NCBI RefSeq assembly: GCF_042242105.1
Contig: NC_092019.1
Location: forward strand, 14,510,328 to 14,574,327
From: Pempheris klunzingeri
Lineage: Eukaryota; Chordata; Actinopteri; Acropomatiformes; Pempheridae
Reading direction: 5' to 3'
DNA: 64,000 bases
Shown here: positions 1 through 12,327 of the stretch, in pieces
Layout of the letters: every line of letters begins with the position of its first letter
How positions within the stretch are numbered: position 1 is the first letter of the stretch
The notes under the pieces: model-generated
What the model saw: the letters and a program-made list of their open reading frames with translations, nothing else
What the model was told of the DNA's origin: nothing
Databases searched by the model: none
Program-made: the position numbers and the translations under genes

Positions 1-1432
1 AATGTTGGACAGTTGCATCTCCAAATGACTCACACATGAAGCCCACGGGTTATTTGCTTAATAATCAGCACACATGTCAAGTCATGGCTTGAGGGTTTAT
101 TACAGGCTGTGTTGTGGTTGAACAAGTGTGTGACAAACATGAATGGCACAGTTGTGCCAGAGAGCATCAGATTCGTCCTCAGTCACAGGCAGATGCAGGC
201 GGACGCTGCAAACCCAGCAGGGCATGGCTGAAGTCTAAAAGTCCCATTGGGGGCTGGTTCTGCGTGCCTTAATATGTGTGTCATCCAGGGCACGCTCAGG
301 CTCCCACGCCTCCGGCTACCTGATGCCAAGGCAGCCATGAATGATTTCAACTTGGCCGAGGGTGGACGTTGGCCTCTCACACTATTATGGCTCTCCCCCT
401 CTGTACTGATCCTGTGTCATGGCAGACAGATTAGAGTCGCACATTTTGATCTTCTTTATAAAATCCCTATTTCTTATCACTTTTAGCAGGAAATACCTGC
501 TCAGAGCCAGACTGGTCATTTTTCAGTTCATTGTTGATTCACTCAGATCACACGTCTGATAAAAACATGGCATCTTTCTGTGCCTTGCAGCTCACATCAA
601 TTGATGCTGGTGCCCAAAAGGAAGGTATGAAGAGTGGGAGAGCAGCAGTGGTATCCCCCCTGTGGTTATGGAGTCGGATTAAGGCCACTGGGTTATTATG
701 CCACAGAAAACTGCCCAGCCCAGTAGGCAACATACCAGATTAATCTACTATATCATCCACCCACTGAAGCACCCATCTACCCTTAAAAAATTACATTGCA
801 TGCCCACGCTCACAGAATCAGACAAAGAGATATTTCATTTTTTTCTCTATCATTTAATTTCATCTGACATCCCTGAGCACCCCTTCAACTGAGAGACCAG
901 CAGCAGGCTGGTTCGAATTAGCTACCACAGTAGATGCAAGTGGTGTTATCTTCTGAAATCAGGGCTTGACGGCCAAGAAAATGAGTTTTAAATCATACTG
1001 AAAAAGGAATAAATCCAAATCTAGAAACGCACATGTTGTAGTTCCCCATTTTCTGATGCATGGAGGATATCTCAGATTTACCAGAGTGATTTAGCAGGCC
1101 TGGTAAGAGTTTTGATGATATAATCCTGCTGCTCAAATGGAATATGTACTGTAAATCACATGGATGTGGTTCACCCCCCATTGAGATGACATTCACAGCC
1201 TTCATTTGCCCTGTGCACACACACTCGGTAACATGTTTTTTGCTGGCACACCCCCCAGATTCAAATTCCTCGTCTTATATCTGTTACTAAAACTATGCCT
1301 CCTCCACCCTCGTAACCTCCATTTAACCACACATATGCATCTGTCCCCTGTTTGGCTGTCGACATGTTGGAGATCATTACAATTCAACAAGCTCCAGAGC
1401 CAAGCACTACGCTCAGTGCTCTCTCTGTCTGC

Positions 1433-1476
1433 GAGTGTGTGTGTGGATGTGTGTATGTGTGTGTGTGTGTATATGT
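1433..1476. repeat. TG-rich microsatellite
   Basis: An imperfect run of TG dinucleotides interrupted by GA and TA steps. It lies in the kif13a intron and is a simple sequence repeat with no coding role. Confidence 0.9.
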
Positions 1477-1914
1477 GAAAGTCTTGGGTTACAGCCCACT
1501 GTGCTCTCACAGGCGACAAGCTAACATTTCAGATGGTCTTCCAGTATGTTTAGAACTGAACACGCAGGTCCCCACCCACTCAAAGTAGAGGTCACCCCGC
1601 TGCACCGACAGACAGAGACAGACGGACAGACAGCAGGAAAACGGCAAGCAGAGTTACAGTAAGGGATTCCAAGGCAGCGTACGACATAATGTCAGATAGA
1701 CCAGGCTGTTTTATTGGCACGAGTGATCCAAAGGTAAACACGACGAGTGGTTGAAGTCAGAGGTTTACATACAGGACTTTCAAAAGTATTCGAAAAACAG
1801 CAGTAAAGGAACTTGACTTGCTGATGACAGAAACAGACCTGCAGGACTGACCCAAGCAGACAGCTAACTGCTGCCACACAAACAATTTCTGAAACCTCTT
1901 CAACTTTATCTAAC

Positions 1915-2645
1915 TACCTTACGTATATAAGTAAAAGTAAAAGTACCAATAACCTGGATGTAAAAGTACTCTATTACAAATAAAAGTCCTGCATTAAAAA
2001 AACTAAAGGTGCAAAAATATTATCAGCGAAATGTATGTAAAATATTAAAAATAAAAGTGCTTGTTTGGTCCTAGTGGCTTATATCTTATAATAAACGAGA
2101 CATTAATACTGATGCATCAAAGTGTAAGCAGCATTTTACTGCTGACGCTGGTGGACGTGAAGTTTTAAAATACTTTATGCACAGTTTTGGTAATTTAGTC
2201 CAGTGGGGCCCCTCCAAAGGCTCACGGAGCAAATCCGCGGTCGTGAGATGAATAATGAGGAGGGAAGAAAATAAAAGTTCTGATAAACAAATCTGTCTTC
2301 ATTTTTTGAACTTGTCTCTTTGCTTTTATGTTGAAATATTGGACAATTTGAACAGCTATTTAAATGAAACCACGTGAGAAGTTTAGAGGTGGAATTAACT
2401 TTATCGAAAAACAGCTTTTTTGTAAGTGGTCACAAGCCCAAAAGATTAGGAACAAGTGATTTAATCTTTAAAAATGTGTTGTATTTCATAAGCTTTTAAT
2501 ATATAATCTTAATCTGAAAAGTGACTTCACTTGTCAGATAAACGTAGTGGAGTAAACAGTTCTGTATTTCCCTTTGAAATAAGAAGGAAATACTTAAGTA
2601 AAGGATCCTAAAACTGTACTTGAGTCCAGTATTTGAGTCTTGGAC
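1915..2645. repeat. Interspersed teleost repeat of the AAGTAAAAGTA type, copy 1
   Basis: The left end carries phrases such as AAGTAAAAGTA and TAAAAGTACTCTATTACAAA. The right end carries GTAGTGGAGTAAACAGT and ACTTGAGTCCAGTATTTGAGT. The same end phrases occur again near 45000-45460, so these are two diverged copies of one family. From memory this is a very common non-autonomous repeat of teleost genomes; its class is not certain. Boundaries are approximate. Confidence 0.6.
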
Positions 2646-4300
2646 AATCAGGCATTTTAAAACAAACGAGTTGCAGTTGCGCTAAATGGTAAAATTAGCT
2701 TCCTATGAAAAAATTTGGGGTAGCTGGGGGATATCATTCATTAGGTCATCGACATAACTCCAAAATGTTTCCGTATCCTGGCAACCGCTGTCGCTAAGCA
2801 ACAGTGGCAAACATGGAGGCGAGACAACCTACCAGCCTCATGAGTCAAAGTTCCAGCATGAAAGCCAAGCTCAGGATCTCAAAAACAGCTTTAATGAATA
2901 GCACTGCCATCAGCAGCACACATGATGCTCATACCGACTTCTGTGTGGACTTCGAAGTTTCCATAACAAATGTTAACAACACAACATATGATGCAGGCAG
3001 GGTCTAATTTAATCCTCTCCGGCATTTCTGACACCACTGTGACAAGCTGGGTCAACAGGCTGTGGGCCATGTGTGTGTGCACGCTAAAACACAGAGAGGG
3101 ATGCCGACCACATCTGCTCTGAGGCCTTAAATCAGGCTGGTTTCAACGGCAACAAACAAACCATAAAGGAGTGAAGTTCATCAACTTATTCAATATGGTA
3201 GTTCTTCCTCCCCAGGGGAAATAAAGTGACACATTTACTACTTAGACACACCTCCTCTGACCCTGCCCGCTTGCTAGACGTCACTTATCCCAATACATGT
3301 GCCATGTAGCAGCCCAGGACAATAGACAGCAAACTCCAGAGTAATGACGTGCTTGAAAAATAATGAGATCAAATGAGCAGAATATTTCTTTGCAGACAGA
3401 GACAAGTTAAGAACTTGTTTTTTAAGCTTTTGTTAATGTTGCCTGGCTCCACTCCCCCCCCCCCTAAATGAGACTGAAAGTGAGTCCACAAAAAAAACTT
3501 ATCCCACCATGAAATTAAATTCATGTAAACACAACAAACCAGCTTCAGGACTTCAAAAAGGCCTCATCTGGGAAAATCATACGAGGAGGAAAACCAGAAT
3601 CATTATGGAAGAAATGTGCGAGAGTGGATTTTTACATAGGCTGCTCACATAACGAGAGGCCACATCTGAGATTAATGAGGCGCAGGCTCGACAAAGAGCG
3701 AGGACGCCATCTTTTCTCAATTCCGGATCAAGATGTAAACAACGTCCCACCCTCTAAACAAACAGGGAACAGTCCTCAAGGGAGTTAAATGGTTTTATCA
3801 GCAACACACACCACTTTCTCCTAATAGCACGCATGAATAAAGCCTTGAAGAGAAACACTGGGCTGATAGTGTGTATTTTAGGCCAATGAACTCTGAGGAC
3901 AACATCTTACTGAATGGAAAGGTTGATTATCGGCACATTGGGAGCAAAATGGAAAGACAAAGGGAACATTCCTGAGGGCAGCCATTGGACAAGGCAGCAT
4001 TGTCATTTAGTAAAGGCTTGTTTTGGAAAGCACGATGACACTTGGTCATGTGTGACTTGGGAGAAAATGTGACGATCATCCAAAACTCCAACAACACGGG
4101 AGACTGTCGTGTTTATTCAGCACCTGTATTTAACAGAGGAAAACTTTGTGTCTTTGACATCTATTCATCACAAGAGAAAACAAACAGACAGACAGCATTA
4201 GAGGCTATCTGTTAAAGCCTTAACTAAACACGTGTTGACCACATTGGGTTGGCCTCTGGCAGTCACCAGGAAAAGGCTATAGGGGAGAGTGCAACCAAAA

Positions 4301-4790
4301 TTTAAAGAAACAGTTCAACATTTTGGTAGACATGCCTATTTGATTCCTTGCAGGAGTTACATGAGAAGATACCACTCTTGTATCTGTACAGTAAATATGA
4401 AGCTACGGAAGGGTAGGATAGGTAACAAAATGTGCCAACCAGTACTTCCAAAGCTCACAAAGTAACATCTTGCAACTTTAATCTGTACAAAAGTGTAAAA
4501 ATGCTTATTATTTCAGGGGGGTGATGTTTTGTGTTTCTTAGCTTGGAGCCAAGAAATAGTTCCGTGAATACACCTGTAAAACAGAGAAATGCAGTTGTTG
4601 CACTTCAGTTTTTATATGATCTGAATGTATTAATTTCTGTTACATTTCTGCAGCCTGGTTTGTTAAGCTAAGCTAACCAGCTTCATATTTACCATACAGA
4701 CATGAAAGTGGTATCAAACTTCTCATCTAATACCAGACAAAAAGTGAGTAAGAATAGTTCCCAAAATGTCAAACTATTACTTTTAAAAAC
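4301..4790. mobile_element. Foldback/MITE-like element with long inverted ends
   Basis: The left end has CAGTTCAACATTTTGG and, further in, ATGAGAAGATACCACTCTTG and TGTACAGTAAATATGAAGCT. The right end has the reverse complements in reverse order: AGCTTCATATTTACCATACA, then AAGTGGTATCAAACTTCTCAT, then CCAAAATGTCAAACTATTA. The arms are therefore imperfect inverted repeats of roughly 100 bases around an unpaired centre. No open frame looks like a transposase, so it would be a non-autonomous element. It matches a common teleost foldback repeat as I remember it. Confidence 0.7.
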
Positions 4791-7700
4791 AGCAGCGTTT
4801 GAAATAACTTTTTTTTTTGCCTTTTAGGGTGTGAGAAAGTAGACACGGAGGACCTAACCACGCAGCTATCTCTGAACATACTTCAAAACACAATTGCTGA
4901 AGATGATTTTAAGATGAGGAAGTACTGTACAAGTAGCACCCTTCTAGTGCACGTTTTTTTGATTGAAGCTCCAATCCACACGATTCAGATTACAATATCT
5001 ATGTAAGTAAGATAACTCAGTCAAGTGGAGATAAACCCCAACTGAGCTCTTGGAGCCATTAGCGATAAGAAAGAGATTAGTGCGGAAATTACAAGCTTGG
5101 TTACGGTCATTATCAGATAAAGACGTACTTCCAGTGATCGTCTTGAAATGCCCAACTGCAGAGCTGCTGTAGCATGGAGACCTACGAAGAGACATCCTTA
5201 GTTAAATACATGGCTTCTTCCCCCCAAAACTACATGTTTTTAGTTAGCTACAATGAAAGGAAGACAAACGACAGCACCTTTCTGTGACAAGCTACCGTTT
5301 GCCTTTCTGAAAAGTCAGTTGTGGTTTGCTTTTGGCTTTTAAAACTAATCTCTGCATTTCAGCAGAAGCATAAAGAAAGGGGGGTTTACTTAGAGAACGT
5401 TCTTCAAGACTTGATGGCCCTGTGTTCAATTGTTCCAGGTTGACGGACATGTTGGGGCATGATGGATGTAATATGGCCCCATTGTGTGAGTCAAGGGGTA
5501 TTTTCTTGTCTTGATGCTCCACCACTCATCCCCTGCGCAGACAGCAGCCTCAGGTATTTCTCTGCCTCTCCACCCCCACCTTCATTGTGTCTACACCCCA
5601 AAGGAGAGCAGAGCGGAGCGTGAAAACAAAACTACTTTCCCAGATTCCCATTTCAAAGATGCCATCCGTGCCAACTTAACAGGCAGATGAAAGATAAAAC
5701 TTAAGAAACTTAACCTGTCGCCCTGGAGTCACAATCCATGTTTCATTTGCCCACCACTGAGATTATTGTTCATTTCTCAGGGAAATAGGAGAGGGGAGGG
5801 GGCGTGGGTCATGAGTGTTTCTATAATGCTCGCACAGAATGAGGCTTAGCAATCAAAGGAAATCCCTTATATTTTTCACATTCTTTAGGTGACTTACATG
5901 TTTTCGTGGTGCTGTGTGGTCTCTGCAAAACCTGATTAAAATTCAGACACAATCAGGAAAGTTTTCACCTCCAAATGAACCCCACTAAAGACTTGATTTC
6001 TGTATTTAATCAGACTGAAGTCATATCTAGTATTTTTAGGTACTGAGCAAAACTATCGGGGCAAAAAGAGTTTCAATGAAATCCAAACAATGTTGTGTCA
6101 TTTTTCTGTTTCCACTGTTGAAGCTGGTATTTAAAAATCGACAGCGTTAGAAACAAATGAGAGGTCAACTTGTTTCAGATGTGTCTACATAAAAATATCT
6201 ATTACTAGGCTGTGCCTCAGCATTCCCCTGGGAAAGAAAACGTTCCCATGACCGTGGCCCAACAGCCATATATGGTATGCTAATACCAACTAAATCTGAC
6301 ACATTTTCAACACACAGGAACAGGTGTCTTCAGAACAAGTCAAAGTCTTAGCGATCAGGGTATCCCCTCTTGCGGCTCCATAAGCGGCCGAGAGGAAAAT
6401 TATATGGTTTAACAAAACCATGGCAGCCTAAACACAGAGACCCAAAACACATACACAGCACTCGCACTGAAATGTTAACAAGTAATTATATGCCTGGACT
6501 ACGCTATAGAGAAGAACTGTGACATATCAAAACCCAACTGAATCAAAATTGTTCAAGGCCAGCTACAGATTGTGTTACTTCAAGAATTATGATGTGATAA
6601 AATTGCCCAAATTTTGAAAGTAGGTTTGGCAGAATAAAAAACGACCTTGGATGAACCCAGTTTGAGTAAAAGTGAATCCAGCATAAGCTGCTAACATGAA
6701 ATCCAAATATCCATGAAAGGAATCTCCCTGTGGGGAAGGACTGATGTGTCATCTACATTATGTATGGAAACATTACCCGAATGAATGTGTTTGTGTCTCA
6801 CTCAGCAACATGGCAACATGAAGCAGTATAGACCCAGCATCAGACCCAGATATTTACCACTTAAGTGAGAAAATTCTGTCGATGCAGTCACTCTGAATCT
6901 CCGTACACTTGCTGTCAGTGCTCTGACCTCTTGCCCACAACAGCTTTTTGTTCTGTTGTTGTGTTTCCTGTTCCACATACGTTAGCTTTGAGCGTGATTT
7001 GTTTAATTGCTTGGAACGCCGCCATTGTGTGGCAATTTCTGTTCTGATAATTGCCTTAAATACAGGTTAATGCTGGGGGAGCGAGCACATTACCATTTAA
7101 TGATGGCTGTTGGTTACATGGAATGGCAGAGAAAGCGTTACACTTGAACAACACTGGATGTGGGCCATAAGAAAAGCCTTGAGTGTGGCACATATTTGCC
7201 TCATATGACTTCATTTTCAGCAGACACATTGTGGACTTTTACTGTAGCCAGAAGAGTTGTTAAGCATTTGATACAAACAGAAATAACGTTATTTGAGAGA
7301 TAAATCAAGGGGAAAAAAAGATTAATTTGTCTTGTGGGCAATAAGGTCAGCTGTTATATCATGTGTGACTCCAACAGAAGAGGAGAGCAAATGAACCAAG
7401 TGCACAATTGCACAGAATGACTTCGACGATGATGGGAAATCTAACATCTCTGACTGTCGCTATGAGGAATGACACAGCCATCATTAGCCTACATGTTGTG
7501 TGACTCCCAACGTCTCTTCATTACAATCTGAATGCATGTCAGCCAGCACTAACTGCAGCTTTAATGCTGCCCTTCACCTGCAGGCGCATTGTGAAACATT
7601 AGAGGATGCTTAGCTTTTCCTTTTGTCGTAGCTTTTCTTCACTTTTAGCCATAAAAAACACCTGATAGAGAGCGCAGCCTCCTGCCATTCAAAAGACACG

Positions 7701-8776
7701 GTGCAGTCTGACGCCGCTTTGAACATAACGACATAAGTTAAATTAGCTCTGACTCTGGAGATTTACTGTGATGCCCTGAGGATCGCCATTAATCTCTTCC
7801 ATGTAACAGGCGTCTTCAAATGTGTCAAACCTCGACACCTGACATCAGATATGCAAATCTGAGGGTGTTATATTATCTGTAATTATGCTGAGGTGATTTG
7901 TATTGGAAAGTTCACATGAATTACATAACATAATGTCATGTTGCAAGCAAGTGGGTGGCAGACGTCATGTCCTCAGCAGCAGCAGTGGTGCAGTATTGTA
8001 TTGCTGTTTGTATACTGCATTTGTGTGCTGGGATTTTATGTAAAGAAATCATTTGAATTCAAAATAAAAGTATGTCATGCAATCCTAATTACTGTGTACC
8101 AGGAGCATGTGTGTGCTGCCTTAACGCCCCTGGTGTATTTTCAGACATGAGGATAAGTAGTTACATGCTAACCTTGAATGTTACTGTTACTGTTTTACAA
8201 CAGGGGTGGGAGAAAGTTGTCAGATGAGGGTGCAGTCTGCGTTTTTTTCTCCTCTTTCACTCACAAACATTTCCAAAACACTCACAGAGGCTCCGTGTGT
8301 GGACAGCAAAATAGTTCTTACTCAACTGCACTCAAACTAACCACAGTAAGGCAGAAGATGCCTCAGATGCAACATGTCACACTGCAGTGTAATGCTTGTT
8401 ATAATGCAGTGTGCACGCACACAAGCTGCTGGCAGCATTTCAGCTTTGTTTACCTGTTCTCTCCTTTTGCATTTGAAGGAGGTGGGTGTAGAACTGTCTG
8501 GTTGTCCTCCATGTCCACGACACATTTTGTGTTCAGTTCAATTTCTGTAGAGAGAAGTTTGTGGGGAAAGTAAAGAAGAATGCGGGGGTGTGAAAAGTAA
8601 AAAACCCTAAGCTGCTTGTCACCGCGTTCAACCTACACTCCAAGTCTAACTTCAGGCTCCTCACTCGGGCTGAGAGCAGCAATGGCGAAGAAATCAAAAC
8701 TTTATGGTAACGTAGCATAAATCCGAGGAGAAACACATAAGATTTTGCGCACAGAAGTCATCGTGTTCACACTTAC

Positions 8777-8831
8777 CCCTGCGGTTCATGGGCCGAACTC
8801 TCACTGCAACTTTTACCTTTGTATCCGACAT
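8777..8831 (-). CDS. kif13a: kif13a, first coding exon (kinesin-like protein KIF13A)
   Basis: KIF13A is a plus-end-directed kinesin-3 motor that moves Golgi- and endosome-derived cargo along microtubules. Only the first coding exon is here. It encodes MSDTKVKVAVRVRPMNRR, the opening beta strand of the motor domain, plus the first base of the next codon. It ends at a strong donor (GGG|GTAAGT), which would complete a Glu codon as expected for KIF13A. KIF13B, as I recall it, starts MGDSKVKVAVRIRP, so KIF13A fits better. The neighbour nhlrc1, next to KIF13A also in human 6p22.3, supports the call. The exon is 55 bp and was found by its splice donor and protein match. The remaining exons lie left of the window. 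Confidence 0.9.
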
Positions 8832-9254
8832 TTTCGTCCACTTTTCTCTCCCACCCTGTCTATGCTCCGAGCTATCAATGTATAGTCTGTGAATCCGCTA
8901 CAAGAAGCCCGGATTTCTGCCAGAAAAAAGGCAGCAGGGTCTATCTAAACACCCCCGAAAGAGTCCAGACCTCGAGGAGAAGAGAGAGGAATATGTTCAT
9001 TTTTTGCCTTATATCCATCCGGGTTCGCTTTTTGTGCAAATCCAGCACTGTGCTCCAGCCCCAGACAGCATCCCCACCGCCATCTTCCACTGGGAGCACG
9101 ACTGCTATCCTCTGGCAGACTGGAGGCGGCTGTGCCAAACGGGGGGAAAGGATTTACGCACCGCGCTGCTTATCGCGAGGAGGGGAGGAAGGGGGGAGGA
9201 AGGGGGGAGGGCAAGACCAAAAAACCAAAAATATGAGGCTGTCTGACAAGTTGG
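8832..9254 (-). promoter_or_regulatory. kif13a: Putative kif13a 5' UTR and promoter region
   Basis: This stretch lies directly upstream of the kif13a ATG and is richer in CpG than its surroundings (for example near 9140-9180), as expected of a housekeeping-type promoter. No TATA box stands out. Between about 9177 and 9220 the plus strand carries four close runs of three to six G, which could fold into a G-quadruplex on the non-transcript strand. The transcription start was not determined. The 151-aa open frame on the plus strand here looks like chance in GC-rich DNA. Confidence 0.5.
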
Positions 9255-10227
9255 AGTACATTAATACGCGATGAACATCATTTTAAGACAGTTTGGAGGT
9301 AAGAATGAAAGGCTAAGGGTTTATTAAATAGGTAGTTTATACAGTCGTAAAATGGTATGTCTTCCTCTCTGTCTGACACAAACTCTCTAATTGAGTTCAT
9401 TTTTTTTTTATGATCAAAATGAGATTAATAATAATAAATGATATTGACCACTTGTATTCTGTAGTCCAGCAGCAGGGCCGTAGCCAGCTTTCCATAAATA
9501 CTGCGGGCATGTGGCCAAGTGTCCCCCACCAAGTGTCCCCCACCACCCTCTACACAAATAATCTTGAGCAGTCACCAGCATTATAGTATGCCCAGTATTT
9601 CATTTTTTATTTTATTCACTTTTTTCACTGTCAAAAAATAGTCAAATGTAGCCATGGTGTTAAAAACTAGTGAGGTCAGGAGCCCCAGTCCCCCCATACG
9701 TCCTGTCACAACTCATATTCTGACCCAACCAAAAAGAGTGTGGTCATTTTTTTTAGATACTAGAAAAATTGTATTATATTTGCCCAAAAATGCATCAAAA
9801 TGATCACTTCTGATGTTTGTTTTTTTATTTGTCTTACATTGCTATGTTTTTCAGTTCATCACACAAAATATATTATTTAAAGACCTCTGAAGACCCTTAA
9901 AAATGGTTTATTATTAACAAAATGATGTGTACCTCTTAATTATAGAATGCAAACAACACCTCAGTGGACTCAAATCCCCAATGTTCTTGTGAAAAAAGAT
10001 ATGATCTCTGAATCGTCTGTGTAGCTATGTTACTGTACAGTAGTTCTTTATCTTTTGACCCTGTTTAAATGGAGCAACTTCAGTTTCAGTTTGACATGAT
10101 TGCACGACCAATGTCTAAAAACATTGCCTATACATTGGTTTATAGTAGCCTAAAGCAGTCACATCTATCATTTTCAATGGAAAGCTTCTATATTTCACAG
10201 GTCTCTCTAACCCTGGTCATACATGAG
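9255..10227 (-). other. Spacer between kif13a promoter and nhlrc1 stop (includes nhlrc1 3' UTR)
   Basis: No gene seen. Reading leftward from the nhlrc1 stop codon, the minus strand has AATAAA-type polyadenylation signals at 9907-9912 and 9824-9829 (TTTATT on plus), so the nhlrc1 3' UTR may be about 320 to 400 bases long. The rest is AT-rich spacer with a short tandem duplication. Confidence 0.5.
9521..9554. repeat. Short tandem duplication (AAGTGTCCCCCACC)
   Basis: A 14-base unit AAGTGTCCCCCACC is present twice in a row, followed by a short ACCC tail. It lies between nhlrc1 and the kif13a promoter. Confidence 0.75.
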
Positions 10228-11472
10228 TTATATTATGGGCGGCGCAGCATCAGATTTAGCAGAATAAATCTTCACTGTATGGTCTCCACTGTCCAGAATG
10301 ACGAGCATGTCCCTCAGTGACACCAGTCCACCTGGGCGGATAAGGTGATCTCCCACAAGAGGAGTCAGGGCCGGGCCACTCTGGAGCTTCCCCAAACTCC
10401 AAATCATCCCCTGATTGGAGTCGGTCACAATCACGTCTCCATCGCTGCCAAAGGCCACACCTGACATGTTCAGCCTCACTGTGGACTGCAGCGTCAGGCT
10501 GAAACTGTCTGTCTGATAGAGGAAGTGGAAGTCTTTTGAAAACACTCTCAGCCTTGTGTGTTGGTGCCTCCCTGGTGGATATGTGTCCTCATGTAAATGC
10601 TCCATCACTGCAGTGTTCCCAGTCACCTGACAGCAGGCCACCGCTTTTGGATGCTGGAGGTCTGAGATGGCGGTTTGGTGCTCTAGAGTGTGACCGTGAG
10701 TATAGTCCACTTTTACCTGGAACAGTGCGCCAGCCTGGACGTCTGAGACCAGGATGTGCCCACAGCTGTCTGTGTCAACACCCCAGGGCATCTGGAAGGA
10801 CTTTTTGACCGTCAGCACGTGGTTTCCCCGGGAGGTGAAAACCTTCACAGCTTTATCTCCTGCATCAGTCACCACCACATAGCCACAGGGAGTCACCGCC
10901 ACATCCATTGGGTAGCAGATCTCCCCACTGGCGCGTCCCCTTCGGCCAAAATTGTGTAGTCTGTTACCCTGTGGACTGAACACCACCACCCTCTTCTCTC
11001 CATCGTGCACCACAACTATGGTCCCTGAGGACTCATAAACAGCTATCCCAGTGGGGTTGATAAGAGTTCCCCAGCCACCAAAAGCTGTGCAGAGGCGCAG
11101 AGCTGTGGATGTCGGACCTGCTGCCAAGCCGTGGCTTCCCTTCGCCCTGTGAGGAGGAGCAGAGGATGTGGGATTCCAAGACAACAGCTCCTGCAGGTCA
11201 CTAAGAACCTGGCAGTGGGAGGTGCTGTCAACGCTGCACAGCCGTCGGCAGAACGGGCACTCCAGCTTCCTCAGGAGAGGGTGGGACAGAGCCGTGATGC
11301 ATTCCAGACAGAGAACATGACCACAGGAGAGGTTCTGTGGTCTGTGCTCCCTCTGCTGAGCGCTGAACTTCTCGAAGCAAACTTTACACTCCAGCAAGTT
11401 GATTTGGATCTCTCTCAGAATCCTCTCAGGGCTGAGGCTGCCACGACCCGATGAACCAGGACTCTTGGCCAT
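10228..11472 (-). CDS. nhlrc1: nhlrc1: malin, RING-type E3 ubiquitin ligase with NHL repeats
   Basis: Malin is the E3 ubiquitin-protein ligase that partners laforin and controls glycogen-related proteins; loss in humans causes Lafora disease. The single open frame encodes 414 aa, close to human malin (395 aa), which is also intronless. Residues about 29-75 form a C3HC4 RING: C29 and C32 (LECKVCFEKF), C50 and H52 (LSCGHVLC), C55 and C58, then C72 and C75 (ECPFCRR). Residues about 120-405 hold six repeating blade-like units with patterns such as PTGIAV, PMDVAV and HTVKIY, fitting a six-bladed NHL propeller. The chosen ATG gives a 28-residue lead before the first RING cysteine and is the first Met of the frame. 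kif13a next door matches the human gene order. Confidence 0.95.
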   Translation of the reverse strand: MAKSPGSSGRGSLSPERILREIQINLLECKVCFEKFSAQQREHRPQNLSCGHVLCLECITALSHPLLRKLECPFCRRLCSVDSTSHCQVLSDLQELLSWNPTSSAPPHRAKGSHGLAAGPTSTALRLCTAFGGWGTLINPTGIAVYESSGTIVVVHDGEKRVVVFSPQGNRLHNFGRRGRASGEICYPMDVAVTPCGYVVVTDAGDKAVKVFTSRGNHVLTVKKSFQMPWGVDTDSCGHILVSDVQAGALFQVKVDYTHGHTLEHQTAISDLQHPKAVACCQVTGNTAVMEHLHEDTYPPGRHQHTRLRVFSKDFHFLYQTDSFSLTLQSTVRLNMSGVAFGSDGDVIVTDSNQGMIWSLGKLQSGPALTPLVGDHLIRPGGLVSLRDMLVILDSGDHTVKIYSAKSDAAPPII

Positions 11473-12307
11473 GACTGTAATATCCTGACTTTCTTTAAAA
11501 GAATAGAGACTGTTATGTCAACTGATGCAGGCCGCAGGTACAGAAAACCAAGAGGGTATTGGAGAAAATGATGAAGAGACGGTTATAAAAGCAGAGCACT
11601 GCAACATTTTTGTCAACACATTCATGTCGTGTGCTTTAGGCCCACTGGGTCACGTGACGTTTTGCACAACACTGAGGCTCTCTGCTGCCCTCCTTTGGAA
11701 ATCTAAATGCTTACAGCCCATGTCATGTGTTAAACATACAGCACAAGACCGTAGCAGAGAAAACCTTAATTCCTTACTTTGTAGACGAGATAACTATTAA
11801 ATTAGAAAGGTATTTGGTTGTATTCAAAGCCAGGATGTCCATGAGGTGTTAAATGATGTTACAGTGTTCCTGAATAGTCACTGCTGGGTGGCAGCTGCTG
11901 ATAAGTCGAGACTTTTTATTTCTATACACACCTCTGCTACTACTGTTCATGTTTAGGACTGGATGACATTCTCCTCCAAGAGAACATCAACCGTACCTTC
12001 AAACACATTCTTGTTATAGGTCAGCACAAGGCAGCTATTTCAGTCTTTGAGTTTCATGGTGTGCAGACTGAGTGAAATCTGATCTGAGACGGGCAGTGCT
12101 TGAGTCAGCCAATCCGGCACTCCTTTGCTGCAGCAGGACGTTCTTCAAGGGTCAAGCAAGGTCATTCGTGATTTCCTATTGTTAAGTGTTCAAACAGCCT
12201 CCTACTAATATGAATGTAATAGCAAGTGCAAAAACTATTGATTGAATGAGTTATAAAGGGATGTGTTGTTGATTGTAGTGCGTTAAGTACAGTGCAGCTT
12301 CTCCATT

Positions 12308-12327
12308 AAAAAAAAAAAAAAAAAAAA
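12308..12327. repeat. Poly-A run
   Basis: Twenty consecutive A on plus. A second run lies at 13009-13030. Both fall in the region that is probably ptdss1 3' UTR or just beyond. Confidence 0.9.

Larger units (their letters stand above)
1..8776 (-). other. kif13a: First intron of kif13a (5' part), no exon seen
   Basis: This stretch follows the splice donor of kif13a coding exon 1 and continues past the window edge. The second exon of kinesin-3 genes continues the motor domain with a Thr-Lys-Cys-Val-Val type motif; I looked for it by eye on the minus strand and did not see it, so intron 1 probably exceeds 8.7 kb. The open frames here are short and carry no domain I recognise. The stretch holds a TG microsatellite, one copy of an interspersed repeat (about 1915-2645) and one inverted-repeat element (about 4301-4790). 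The rest is unremarkable AT-rich DNA. Confidence 0.6.

Noticed and set aside
8681-8714. Short plus-strand start MAKKSKLYG followed by GTAACG
   Set aside because: The frame stops four codons later, the donor is weak, and no partner exon is seen; it lies inside the kif13a intron.
1-8776. Search for kif13a exon 2
   Set aside because: No minus-strand stretch encodes the expected continuation of the motor domain with flanking splice sites.
8819-9274. 151-codon open frame on plus across the kif13a first exon
   Set aside because: It is antisense to the kif13a exon and promoter, has no domain, and owes its length to GC-rich sequence.
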